DNA of 64,000 bases from the NCBI GenBank assembly GCA_009746045.1, contig RPFO01000175.1, positions 3,446,231-3,510,230 of the forward strand, given 5' to 3'. The stretch's first letter is position 1, and every line of letters starts with the position of its first letter. This document shows positions 1 through 10,376 of this stretch, in pieces. The position numbers and the translations under genes were made by a program. This stretch comes from Mesostigma viride (lineage: Eukaryota > Streptophyta > Mesostigmatophyceae > Mesostigmatales > Mesostigmataceae). The notes under the pieces were generated by a model that worked only from the letters and a program-made list of their open reading frames with translations, was not told the DNA's origin and did no database searches.

Positions 1-2843
1 GCAGTTTCAGGATGGGTCGGTGTGCATGGGACGCGACTACGGTGGTAAAGGGGGGAAAGACCAGCCACAGTGTGCTGTTCTACCAATGAGGCTGTCAATG
101 ATGGGAGAGGGGTTGCAGGTACTCAAGAGAGGGCCCAGGAACCTACCAGGGAGGAGAAACGTGCAGCTCTGCTTAAACATGTGTGGTCTGCCAAGCACAC
201 CCATGTCTTATTTAGCCACTTGTATCCAGTGGACCACGTCTTTCTTCTGCATCTGGTGCCCAACTCACCCTCTGATGAGACCCAGGGCCACACGGTGAAT
301 GCAGTGAACCCAGCACCAGCCGTCACATGAGGAGGAGCAGAAGCTACATGATGCCCTACTAGCTAGACAGGTTTGCTTCTATCTTTGAGGACAAGATGCC
401 TCAGTATCCCCTGAAGGCCCTATCACTCATGTCATCAAACTCATGGATGGTGCCAGGCCTCCTTTTGTGCCCATGTACAGGATGGGGCCAGCAGAGATGG
501 CAGAACTGAAGATCATCTTGACTGGATTGTTGGAGGCTGGGCTCATTCTCCCTGCTAACAGCCCTTTCAGCTCTGGGTGTTTGTTGGTTCCAAGCACGAT
601 GGTGGATGGAGGTTGTGCATTGATTTGAGGGGCCTGAACAAGGTCACGGTGAAGTCCAAGTACCCGTTGCCCAGGATTGATGAATTGCTGGAGAGGACAG
701 CTGGAGCATCTTATTTCACCAAGTTTGACCTAGCTCGATCAGGCATGCCCTCTGGCAGATCAGGGTAGCCACTGAGGACATTCCCAAAACGGCGTTCTCC
801 ACGCCATGGGGTCACTGGGTCAGTTCCAGTGGACAGTGATGCCCATGGGGCCTCCAACAGCCCTGCTACCATGCAGATGTTTGTGAATGCCATCTTTGGC
901 CACCTGACAGGAAACTCACTGCCCCAATTTCCCCTGATCTTAGGAACCTAGGTTCAAGGACATTGCCCACCTTTGTGACCCTGCAAGACCTGTGTTCAGG
1001 ACCTGCGTGGTGGCCTACATGGACGACATCCTGGTGCACTCAAGGACTTCAAGGAGCATCTGGAGAACGTGGAGGAGGTTCTGAAGGTCATCCAGCAATA
1101 CCACTTGTCGTCAAGAGGTCTAAGGTGGAGTGGGGCACGAGGTGGGTTTGGGTACAAGTTGAGTTCCTTGGTATGACACCTGACAGTGCTAAGATTGCTG
1201 CCATCTTGGAGTGGCCTGTTTTGCAGTCTGCACATGATGTCAAGTCCTTCCTGGTATGGTGGGTAGTACAGGCGTTTATCCCTGACATGGCTGCCATCTC
1301 CACCCCTTGCTTGATATGATCAAGAAGGATGCTCAATTTGAGTGGACAGATAGGTGTCAGCAGGCCTTCGACCACCACTCCTGTGCTATAGTAGGACCCA
1401 ACCCTGATCTGCCTCACCAGTTTAGGTCAGATGCTCTCAAGGCGCCATAGGTGCTGTGCTGATGCAAGACCATGGGTATGGGCCACAGCCAGTAGAGTAC
1501 ATGTCCAAAACCATGAGCTCAGCTGCTCAAGCGCAACTATCCTGTGCATGAACAGGAACTGTTGGGTTTAGTAGTGGCATGTCACAAGTGGCCGGAGCAT
1601 TTGCTGAAGGGAGCTCAGTTTCTGTGGCTAGCAGTGCTACAGAGGGCAGGGCAAGAGTCTACGATCACGTTCAATGATGACAGATCATAGGCCCTTGGTG
1701 CACGTGTGGAGCAGAACAGGATGAGCAAGAGGATGGCTGGATGGATGGAGTATCTGGGAGGGTTTCAACCTTTCTCTTGCAGTACGTGCCAGGCTCACAG
1801 AATGTGGTGCCAGATGCCTATCTAGGAGGAGGGACCTGATGGGGAGTTCCATGAGGATTTGGACATCTGTGCTGCTATGGTGTCAGTGGTATAGAGTGTG
1901 TGCTGTCACTAGGGCACAGGCTGCTAGTCAGCAGGCTTCCCAGCTGCGTCCTCCCCCTGTAGAAGCTAGTACTAGTCTGAGATGCTCATTGACCAGGGCT
2001 CTGTCCCAGGGTCGACAGGCGACCAGGAGGGAAGCAGTCACTGCAATGCAGTCCTATATACATAGGGGGCTCTGTTGGTGGTCAGTCACATCCCACGAAG
2101 CAGCCAGGTGTAGCTCCCCCCAAGGGTGAGAGGAGGCCCAGAAGGTGGATACTGGAGCCAGGAATGCTGTCCAAGTCCAAGGGATTGGCAGCTGGATAAA
2201 TGGGAAGTCACGTATGCCTGTGGCTGATGCTCTGTCATCCAAGCATTTAGTCACTGGTCACATGCAGGATGAGGTGCTGCAATTGCAGCCCTTAGGGCCA
2301 GACAAACAGCTGGTTTTGCCCAATCCTATGAGCATAGCCCTGCTAGATGTGATCAAGGCTTTCACCAAAACTGAGGACCTGGCCACCAGGGCCATCCAGG
2401 AGGGCAGTTTTGGGAACAGGCGCCTGTGGAATATTGGGAAGGGGTCCTATATGTCCACACCCAGGACGCTGATCATGTAGTGACCAGGAAGGTATACGTG
2501 CCAGAAATGGCTATTCCTACTGTGTTGCATTGTTTTCATGATGACATGACTGCGTGCCACCCTGGTATGCCAAGCTCCTCCATGAGGTGCAGGAGAGGTT
2601 TTGGTGGCCTGGTATGTTCCGTGACATAAGAGCCTATGTATCTACTTGTGATTCCTGCCAACAGAATAAAGTTGGACTCAGGCTGCCTCAATCTTTCCTA
2701 TATGGCCATGCCCATTCCCTTGAGACCCTGGATCAGTGTGACCATGGACTTCATATGTGGTTTGCCCATGTCTGATGCTGGCAATGACAGGATATTGGTG
2801 GTGATGGACAGGCTTTCCAGAATGTGCCATCTCATCCCCTGTA
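1..2843 (+). pseudogene. gypsy1 pol, first part: protease end, RT, RNase H, integrase N-terminus (many frameshifts)
   Basis: Homologous frame by frame to gypsy2 pol. Recognisable pieces are the linker after protease (about 70-330), the RT start with [20 protein letters not shown] (about 600-705), the YMDD box region as VAYMDDILVHS with a one-base loss (about 1012-1045), RNase H (about 1440-1830), the linker (2145-2480) and the integrase zinc-binding and D-box region (2490-2843). Every 100-300 bases the frame shifts and several stops occur, so no functional polyprotein can be read. The integrase is interrupted at the codons after HLIPC by the LINE at 2844. Confidence 0.88.
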
Positions 2844-3892
2844 CCTGGTTACCGCCTGGCCGACTTGATTTATGCCGACAACACCACCCTCATCGCGCGC
2901 CCCGAGCACATTCAGACCTGGTTGGACTGTCTGGGCTTGGAGGCGCGGGCGGTGGGGTTGGAGATTAGTGTAAAAACTGAGGCTATGGTGATTGGGGCTT
3001 CCAGTCGATCGCCCGCCGCTACCCCGGCTGCTATAGACGGGACGGAGGTCCCGTTTCGTGATCGCTTTAAACTGCTGGGAAGCATGCTTCCTGACACCGC
3101 CGCCGATGTGGACACCCGCATCGGCCTGGCCTGGGCTCGGCATCGTTGGTTGAAAACCTACTGGCACTCGAAGGTCCTCGGCGAGCACCGCAAGCGCATG
3201 CTCCTCAAGCTAGGTCCTGGTCCTCACGGTGCTCACGTATGGCGCCGAGGCATGGACGCTCACGGACACGCTGGCGGCCAAGCTAAACGGCACGGTAACA
3301 AGGATGCTCCGTCAGGCCCTGAATGTCGGGTTTTCCACGCATAATAGACATCTAGAATCTTTGTACCAGGGCATGCCTCGCATTTCGGACGAGATTAGAC
3401 AGCGTAGGATAGCATTCGTAGGACATCTTGCTCGCACCAGCCAGGTAGACACCGCCCTCGGTCTGGCCGGCCCACAGCGGCTTGGCCAGCCAGGACGGCA
3501 TATCCTGACCTGGCCTGGCCCTAAGGACATTCCTAAGAAGGTAGGCAAACATGTCATGACCTACCCACAGCAGCTGATGGCTGACCTAGTGGTCCCAGCG
3601 CAGTTTGAAAATCGCATTCACTCCCTCTCTCTTGCTTGGACTGCTATGCAGGACAAGAGGAGGTGGAAGACCATTGTCCAGGCTCATACGCCCGCCCCTG
3701 TGGGCAAGCCCCCTCCCCCAAGCGGAAGGGGCGCTTTGCTGAGTAGTATAAGTAGGGTTTTCTAGATTAGATTAGCTTAGAGTTAGATTAGTTCGGTTTC
3801 GCAGCTTTGCCCCCCCCTCCATCCATCCACGGGAATATGTGCTACATGATCTCCCAACGGAGTCATGTTATAATTTAATTTAATTTAATTTA
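2844..3892 (+). mobile_element. 5'-truncated RTE-like LINE (tail type A) inside gypsy1 integrase
   Basis: Non-LTR retrotransposon fragment flanked by the 10-bp duplication ATCCCCTGTA at 2834-2843 and 3893-3902. Gypsy1 integrase reads across once the LINE is removed. It carries the C-terminal half of ORF2, then a 3' UTR ending in a small hairpin (CTCCCAACGGAG at about 3851-3862) and a short AATTT repeat. Matching pieces occur at 15292, 23492, 34304 and 36542. The truncated 5' end, A/T-rich tail and variable-length duplication are the normal products of target-primed reverse transcription. Confidence 0.93.
2862..3764 (+). pseudogene. LINE ORF2 C-terminal region (RT end and RTE-type C-terminus), frameshifted
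   Basis: The first frame opens with YADNTTLIARPEHIQTW, the RT catalytic box (normally YADD; here the second Asp is Asn), and continues through the RT thumb. Near 3210 the frame moves by one base into a second frame with LTYGAEAWTLT and then LRQALNVG...SLYQGMPRISDEIRQRRIAFVGHLAR. This cysteine-poor C-terminus, with a 'GMP.I...IR.RR..F.GH..R' pattern, resembles RTE-clade LINEs. The endonuclease and most of the RT are missing through 5' truncation. The YADN change and the shift mean it is inactive. Clade assignment is by pattern memory only. Confidence 0.85.
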
Positions 3893-4964
3893 ATCCCCTG
3901 TAATGCTCACCTGACCGGGCTGCCCAGTGTGTGGAGTTATTCATTAAGGAGATCTATAGTAGGCTGCATGGTATGCCACGAGTGATCATCACAGATCAGG
4001 ACCCGTTGTGGATGTCTGGGTTCTGGAAGTCCTTCTTTGACATCCTGGATACCAAGTTAGCCTTTGGGGTGGCCTACAGGTGTGCCAGCACAGGGGCAGT
4101 GATCGAGAGACTGAACCGCATTGTACGGGAATGTCAGAAGCATTACTGCACCCATGACAACAAGGAATGGGACAGGAAGCTTCCTTTCATTGAGTTTGCA
4201 ATCAACAACTCACCCCTGGCCCCCCACAACATGTCTCCTTTTGTCATCTGTCCAATGCCCACTGACACGTTTGACCTTGAGCTGCCTGACAGGGATGCTG
4301 AAGGCCCCTTCAGGAAACGTCTAGCCTCTGTACAACAACTGATAGCCTCCTTTCAGGAAGCTCATAGCATGGTAGCTTCTCAGATGCTGCATGCTCAAAA
4401 CAAGTACTTGAATCATGCTTGGCAACAGGTGTTGGCTACTCACACTTTTGTAGCCCCTGGTGACTTGGTGCTTGTTGAGGCTAACCGTGTGCTACCTGAA
4501 AAGGAGCAATGCAGGAAGCTTCAGCCCTTGTGGCTGGGACCTTTCCCTGTCCTGGAGACCTTCCATTATGGGACAGTAGTGCAAGTCCAGGTGCCTTCAC
4601 ACTGGAGGTTAAAGAACAACGTGCAGTCCACTTGGCTCAGCTCAAGCTGTACAAACGTAATACCTTGCAGGGTCGTCTTTCTGCTCCCTTACCCTTTGAG
4701 CTGGATTCGTGAGGGGAGAAGATTTATGAAGTGGAGCAGTTGCTAGCTCACAGGGTCAAGGGCAAGGGTAGGACCAGGCAGCTCCAATTCAAGGTGCACT
4801 GGAAGGGAGAGTTGGAGTCTACTGCCACATGGTTGTGGTTGTCTGACTTGACTCACTGTCATGCAGTAGTTCAGGCCTACTGCCAACAGCATGGCCTCAC
4901 TATTCCTACTTGGTATAATGAATTGGTGATGTCCACTGCTCCCCTTCATGCATCTCATGACTAA
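3893..4964 (+). pseudogene. gypsy1 integrase core, C-terminus and chromodomain
   Basis: Continuation of gypsy1 pol after the LINE. It contains VIITDQDPLWMSGFWKS with the second catalytic Asp (about 3985), then an AVIERLNRIV region with the catalytic Glu, which has an inserted codon compared with gypsy2 (AVERLNR). The tail has PGDLVLVEA and a C-terminal chromodomain-like segment (about 4730-4890, key residues VKGKGRTRQLQFKVHWKG and ATWLWL). Two frame changes, near 4620 and 4710, separate integrase tail from chromodomain. A chromodomain after integrase defines chromoviruses and is thought to steer insertion towards particular chromatin. Confidence 0.87.
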
Positions 4965-5039
4965 TGGATGGTTTCCTGATGCATGCTGTGATGGTTCCAG
5001 ATGGAGGAGGAGACCTTTGCAACCAACAATTGACTGAGG

Positions 5040-5356
5040 GTCACCTCAGGATGGAAGAGGGTGTTGTGGGATGCATCCAGAGACGTCCAACCTTCTGGCC
5101 CAGATGGAGTCCTTGTTTGACAGTATTGTCAGACGTGACCTGAGGCGGGGTCAGCAGATGGATGCTATCAATGGGCCTCTCCATGGGATGATTTCCAAGC
5201 ACGATAAGCTGTATGAGGTCCTGCAAGAGATGTCCTTGTCTCAGTCACAGTGTGGGGGGTACACCAGCATGACTCTCAGCTGAGTCAGCTCCAACCTCAC
5301 TCCCATTGTGCAGATCCCTCGTCATGTGGTACCTGTCAAGAATGTGGTGGCCTATG
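5040..5356 (+). pseudogene. gypsy1 third ORF (env position), 5' half
   Basis: Starts about 75 bases after the integrase/chromodomain frame. The readable part contains MESLFDSIVRRDLRRGQQMD and a leucine-rich, coiled-coil-like stretch, then a broken segment ending VVPVKNVVAY at 5356, where the copia-like element is inserted. The continuation is at 13372. Gypsy2 carries the same ORF at 26014-27179. I do not recognise the product. Confidence 0.8.
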
Positions 5357-6042
5357 AGTTAACGTTTTTATAAACGCAATATGTAAGGATATGGTTGCAA
5401 TGCAGCAATGTGTGAATATGGTTGGAAACGGAGCTTTGTTAAATTTATGTTACAGCGCTCACACTTGAGGCTTGTACACGAGTTTGCCAAGTCAAGGCAA
5501 CACACGTGAGGCGGGCTCGCAAGAGATGCCCATGGCACTGGCCTATTGTTTATATACTTGTGCACTGTGCTTGCTAGTCCTGAGCAGCCTAGGAGGCCTG
5601 CTCAGTAATAACACCCCGGTACAGTATTCACTACCTGTACAGCGCCCAGTTCCTATACAGTAGGTCTGCCATACAGGCACAGTGACCACAGAGCACAGTC
5701 CACAGTGACTATTGCATCTGCACCTAGAAGTCCAGGACTAAGCCTGCGGTACCAACAGACCACAGGTTAAGGTTCCTATTTCCTGCGTACGACGTATTAA
5801 TCCAATACCGTCGTAGGTACAGCACCTAATTCCTGTCAGCCCAGGAATTACTGTCGACCCCATATGTCGTCGGCAAATATTCACGTCCGACTTAGAAGAA
5901 CAGCCGGCTCGCGCTCGCGCGCGACCGGGAAGTCGGAACGCCATAACTTTCTTGATACTTGTCGGAATGAACTCGTTCCGGTGCCGCTGGAATCGCAGAG
6001 ATATGCCGAATCAGGATCACGCCAATGCGCTTGGCGTTAACT
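5357..6042 (-). repeat. copia-like 3' LTR
   Basis: Left-hand copy of the LTR, downstream in the sense of transcription. The ends are the inverted octamers AGTTAACG/CGTTAACT. It shares nearly its whole length with 12676-13371. Differences include a few small indels near 5445-5540 and single substitutions such as GGTACAG versus GGTTCAG. Confidence 0.95.
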
Positions 6043-6788
6043 CCAATCCTTTCTTTTCTTGAGCTGTAGCAGCTCACACAAGTCTACATACAAACACACA
6101 CAATGGGTACTGGATATCCTCCCCGACTACAAGTCACAACCCGCTGGGCATGACAGTCAGCTTGGATTCCTTATTATATGTACATAGCACCCATACTGGC
6201 TCAGGAGCACAAACAAATTACAATGAGTCCCTATCCCTTCACGGGAGGCTCGTTGTGTTACCCATGTACAAGAGGTTGGCCAACTGTGGCAGCCCATAGG
6301 TGTTCAGCTAAGAACTTGAGAAGTATGTACAACCTTCAGGACCTTAGGCGAAACCCCACAGATCACCCACAACAGCTCATCAGAAAACATTGCTGACCCC
6401 CAGACGGGAGTCGGCGCCGGTCTGCTGCCCCTTATCGAACCAGACACAACATCTACGCGAAGCACATGCAAAACACAAGCTCCATACTCGTTCCAACCGT
6501 GGAAAATCAGGGGACCTGTCGCCACCTCACCAGCATGGTGGATGGGTCAGCCAGTCCGTGAAACTCCGCCTTAAGACGGCACCAGGGAATCGAACCCCGC
6601 CCACAAACCACAGATCTGGGGAAACCTCAGACTGAGATGAAAACCCCAGATAGACATCTCTCCATCAGAGACAATGTCAGACATTCCCACACCAGAGACA
6701 TGTCTCACCCCTCAAGGTGTGCTCAGGATTATGTACAATCAAGCTCCCAGCCTGATATCCAGAGACTTAAGCACCCAGCTCTCAGCTT
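6043..6788 (-). other. copia-like 3' non-coding region with polypurine tract
   Basis: About 745 bases between the pol stop codon and the 3' LTR. Immediately next to the LTR, the minus strand reads a purine-rich run (AAGAAAAGAAAGG, about 6048-6060), the expected primer site for plus-strand DNA synthesis. I see no gene in the remainder. An unusually long 3' leader of this kind is seen in some plant copia elements. Confidence 0.7.
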
Positions 6789-9700
6789 TTAGACAGATAG
6801 ACCGACTTGACAGTCAGCATTCATGAGCTTCCTCAGTACATTGTACTGGGCTGGGGCCTTGTGTGGCAGCTTTGTCAATGCATCAGCAGGGTTCTCCTCG
6901 CCAGGGATATGCTTCAAGTCAACCAAACTGGCCAACTCCTTCAGCAACAAATAATCCAGGTCCCGGCTTCTGGCCAGCTGCTTGTGAACAAACTGGACCA
7001 TACCCATGCTGTCTGTTAGCAACAACGTCTCCATCTGCAAGGTCCAAGGGGTAACTGAAGCCAGCTCCAGCATTAACTCCTTTATGTACAGGCTGGACTG
7101 GATCCCCTCGCATATGGCCCTGCATTCTGCCACATCTGAACTGATACAGACCCTCTTCTGCAGTCTGCTGTACCAGCTGAACAAACTTGCCCTGCTCTGA
7201 TAAAAAGCAAACAGAGCAGCAGATCTCCCCCTGACCTTGGTAACCTGGCGAGCATCCATGGAACTGTCAACAAAGATCTCCAAGGTGATAGGCTGGGCAA
7301 AGTCAATCCCAGACAAAATCAGATCAGGGGTACTCTCCACCAACCGGGCTATGACTCGAGGCTTCTCATCCTCAAGCACCTCATCAGGCATTCTGCTATG
7401 GACCATCAAAGACGGACCACAGATGCTGGCAAACCAGGCCCACATGCCTCTCAACTCAGGTCCTGCAGCCTGGGTGATCTTCTCTGGCAAGGCCTTCACA
7501 ATGGTCTGTTTATAATCTCCTCCAGCCTGAAGCCTGATACTCCACTCCCCGTCCCTCCTGAACAGGGTAGCCTGCATTCCACAGAACACTACAGGCTTGT
7601 TGGGCTCCTGCCACAGCTCCTTGCCCAGTGAAAACTTGCCACTGATGACAGGAATAAACTTCTTCAGCCAGGTCGTGGGGGCTAGCAAATGCAGATCATC
7701 TCCATGCAAACTAGCATACACTGGCAGACCCTCCCATTGGGCCAGCAGCAAACAGGGATCAACTGAAGACACTCTCAAGCCACACTCACTGATCAGAGCT
7801 TCCTGCAGCGTGAGTCTCCAGATGATTGGGCTCGACCTGAGTCCTTCCAGGCCCTTCAGAATAACCAGGAATTGTTGATGCAGCTCCAGCTTCCAGATGG
7901 CAGGCACCTCAACACAGTAAGGCTCATCCTGCTTCCACACCCTCCTGGCCACTTCTGGATCAGATTTTAAAAATGCCCTCTTGAAGTCCAGCAGCACTGA
8001 TGACATAGCTGCTCCCCTGTTCAGCAACCCCACGTAGAGACATAGCAAAATTCTCCATGTGTCGTGTAGCATCCCTGGCGTGTACAGCTCCTCTCCTGGC
8101 AGACTCCCCGTGCCGTGATACTCATTCAGGACAGGCCTGACATGGGGCACTGATACCTCATCCACAACCTTCCTCTTCAGCACAAATCTCAAAGCAAGCT
8201 TCCTTGATGCTGGGGGACGTCTGTCTGTTGGTGCAGCACACTCAAACTGCAACCACTCCTCCAATGCCTTGGAGAAGGCGAGCTTCCAAGCCTCAAACAA
8301 AGTAGGCGAGCTCATCTCTTGGACCAGCTGGTCATATGTCAAAGGAGAGTGTGCAGCAAGGCTCCTGTGAGTTATGCCAATACTGCTGGGGTGCAACACA
8401 GCTGGAATCACCAAACTGGCCGCTGGGGGCACCTCCCCTTCATCCCATTTTACACCCTTGACCGGCTTGGCCCTGCACCTGACTGGAAATGTTGTCCTGA
8501 AATTTTCTAGGGGAATCATCCCCCAGCCATCTCTTCTCAGAGCTGTAGCTCTGATAGAAATCCCAGGATTGCCCAGAAAATTCTGACCCAAAATCACAGG
8601 GCCATCATAGTCCTCTAGGACAAGGAAGGTCACATCCACACCCATGACAGGGGCAGTAACCTCTCCCAACACCCTTAGATGCGTCCTACCACTGAAATCA
8701 GACACCCAGGGGCAACTTGGTTCTCCGACCAGCAGTTCTCCTGTATGCTGAGGTCCCATGACAGAAACCTGTGCATTGGTATCTATCTCCATGGCAGCTA
8801 CCTCAGGTTCATCCAACTGGACAAGCTTGGACACCTTAGGCTCCTTCTTGGCTCTTTGCAAAGCCTGTACAATATCTGATAGACGCACACCCCTAGGCCT
8901 GGTGTCGGGCCGTTCCGGAGGTGCAGCCTGTCCGCCTGCTTGCCCAACCACCGTATGTGAAGGTACCCCAGGGGCCGGGCCAGGGTCACCCTGAGGGCTC
9001 GATACAGCTGTAGCACCCTGATCAGGAAGCTCCACGTCACCCCCGCCTTGTACACCAGCGGGCACCTGGAAGAGGTCTCCTTGATTACCTCCCCGGGGAC
9101 GGATCTTTGACCAGGACAGACGGTGCACTGCTTGGGAGCCATCAATGGCCACCCAGCACTTATGGCCAGCGGCTTCTACTCGGGTCACCACCCCATCATG
9201 CCAGCTGCCACGTTTCCCTGGAAAGCTTGGTTCCTTCCACACAACAACCTGTTGTCCAACGTTAGGTTCTAGGACACTCCAGCCCTTGTCTTTCTGCCTC
9301 AGCTTGAGGAACTTGGCCTCTAGCTTCTCCTTCCATGCCTGCTCAGCATCAGCTGGCAGCATCCTGGTATGCAGCATAAGAGGATTGATGGCAATGTCAC
9401 CAAAGAACATGGGAGTCCTGAGGTTCAGCCTATCCTCCACAGAACGTAGCCATGCAGATGTCACAATGGCAGATGACGTCCTTGGAATCCTCTCCACCAG
9501 CAGCACAGTCTTGATCTCTTGGATGGCTCTCTCCACCACCCCTTGCTGGCCGTGGCTCTCCCTGGGTGTAATCAGCAACTCTGGAAACTCTGGCAGGTTC
9601 TCACAGCACTCAAACTGAATGTCACACTGCAACAACTCCAACCCAGGGTACCTGCTCCTTGTCAACTTCAGAGCAGCAATCAATGTAGGCTTCTCCATGT

Positions 9701-10346
9701 CAGGCAGGATCTCTAGGGTCTTGTACTTGGTATATCTGTCCACTGCCACCAGCAGCTTCAAACCCCTGATTCTCTGAATATCTACCTGCACATGGCCTGG
9801 CTGCAAAATAGGAGTCCTGGCATGAGACTGCTTGGGCTTTCTAGCAACTAGCCTGCACTTGCAAGCTTGAGCAACCTGTTGGCAGATGGAGTACAACTCA
9901 CTTCCTCCCAGCCGTCTAGCAACTTGCAAAGACTGAGCTGCATGGCCAAACATGGTATGCAACCTTGAGGCAATGTCATACAAGAGAGAAAATCTTTTAT
10001 TGTCATTATTAGCACTCAAGGTATGTACAGATCCCTTATGTACAGGAGGCACCAGGGTCGTGCCTGTCAGACTGTCTCCAGCCCTATCCTCATCCTGACC
10101 ATCCTGTGCCAGTCCTGCACGGTCAGAATGCTTCTGAGATCCACCTGGGTCCACATCACCAGGTCCTACCTCAGGCTCAGCACCGCCATGGCGGGCACGT
10201 TGGCGAGTAACCACTGCAGCTACAGCTGGCATACTCTCTGTGGTAACCAAGCTTGCCCCATCGTGTCCAATAGGCTCTTTCACTAGAGCATGGGGCTGCC
10301 CCTCACTGCCGTCACTAGCAGCTACATTACACACCCCTGGGGGCAC
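6789..10346 (-). CDS. copia-like polyprotein: integrase - aspartic protease signature - RT - RNase H
   Basis: One open frame of 1,185 codons. Residues 130-164 hold a His/Cys-rich integrase N-terminus (H130, H135, C155, C162/C164). The integrase core has candidate catalytic Asp189, Asp242 and Glu272 (GQQGVVER). After a Pro/Gly linker, residues 518-590 look like an aspartic protease: MEIDTNAQVSVM gives Asp-Thr-Asn-Ala at 522-525, and VILGQNFLG at 584-592 resembles the usual ILG-x-x-FL strand. RT follows with LLDFKRAF (Asp787) and a GDD box (Asp883, Asp884) in place of the common YVDD. RNase H has Asp1027, Glu1074 and Asp1112, and ends near NPADALTK. In typical Ty1/copia elements the protease precedes integrase, so this order is odd. 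The methionine at 10346 is only the first in frame; expression may depend on frameshifting from gag. Confidence 0.9.
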   Translation of the reverse strand: MPPGVCNVAASDGSEGQPHALVKEPIGHDGASLVTTESMPAVAAVVTRQRARHGGAEPEVGPGDVDPGGSQKHSDRAGLAQDGQDEDRAGDSLTGTTLVPPVHKGSVHTLSANNDNKRFSLLYDIASRLHTMFGHAAQSLQVARRLGGSELYSICQQVAQACKCRLVARKPKQSHARTPILQPGHVQVDIQRIRGLKLLVAVDRYTKYKTLEILPDMEKPTLIAALKLTRSRYPGLELLQCDIQFECCENLPEFPELLITPRESHGQQGVVERAIQEIKTVLLVERIPRTSSAIVTSAWLRSVEDRLNLRTPMFFGDIAINPLMLHTRMLPADAEQAWKEKLEAKFLKLRQKDKGWSVLEPNVGQQVVVWKEPSFPGKRGSWHDGVVTRVEAAGHKCWVAIDGSQAVHRLSWSKIRPRGGNQGDLFQVPAGVQGGGDVELPDQGATAVSSPQGDPGPAPGVPSHTVVGQAGGQAAPPERPDTRPRGVRLSDIVQALQRAKKEPKVSKLVQLDEPEVAAMEIDTNAQVSVMGPQHTGELLVGEPSCPWVSDFSGRTHLRVLGEVTAPVMGVDVTFLVLEDYDGPVILGQNFLGNPGISIRATALRRDGWGMIPLENFRTTFPVRCRAKPVKGVKWDEGEVPPAASLVIPAVLHPSSIGITHRSLAAHSPLTYDQLVQEMSSPTLFEAWKLAFSKALEEWLQFECAAPTDRRPPASRKLALRFVLKRKVVDEVSVPHVRPVLNEYHGTGSLPGEELYTPGMLHDTWRILLCLYVGLLNRGAAMSSVLLDFKRAFLKSDPEVARRVWKQDEPYCVEVPAIWKLELHQQFLVILKGLEGLRSSPIIWRLTLQEALISECGLRVSSVDPCLLLAQWEGLPVYASLHGDDLHLLAPTTWLKKFIPVISGKFSLGKELWQEPNKPVVFCGMQATLFRRDGEWSIRLQAGGDYKQTIVKALPEKITQAAGPELRGMWAWFASICGPSLMVHSRMPDEVLEDEKPRVIARLVESTPDLILSGIDFAQPITLEIFVDSSMDARQVTKVRGRSAALFAFYQSRASLFSWYSRLQKRVCISSDVAECRAICEGIQSSLYIKELMLELASVTPWTLQMETLLLTDSMGMVQFVHKQLARSRDLDYLLLKELASLVDLKHIPGEENPADALTKLPHKAPAQYNVLRKLMNADCQVGLSV

Positions 10347-10376
10347 CCTCCAGGGTTCAGGGATGTGTGCAGGCTC

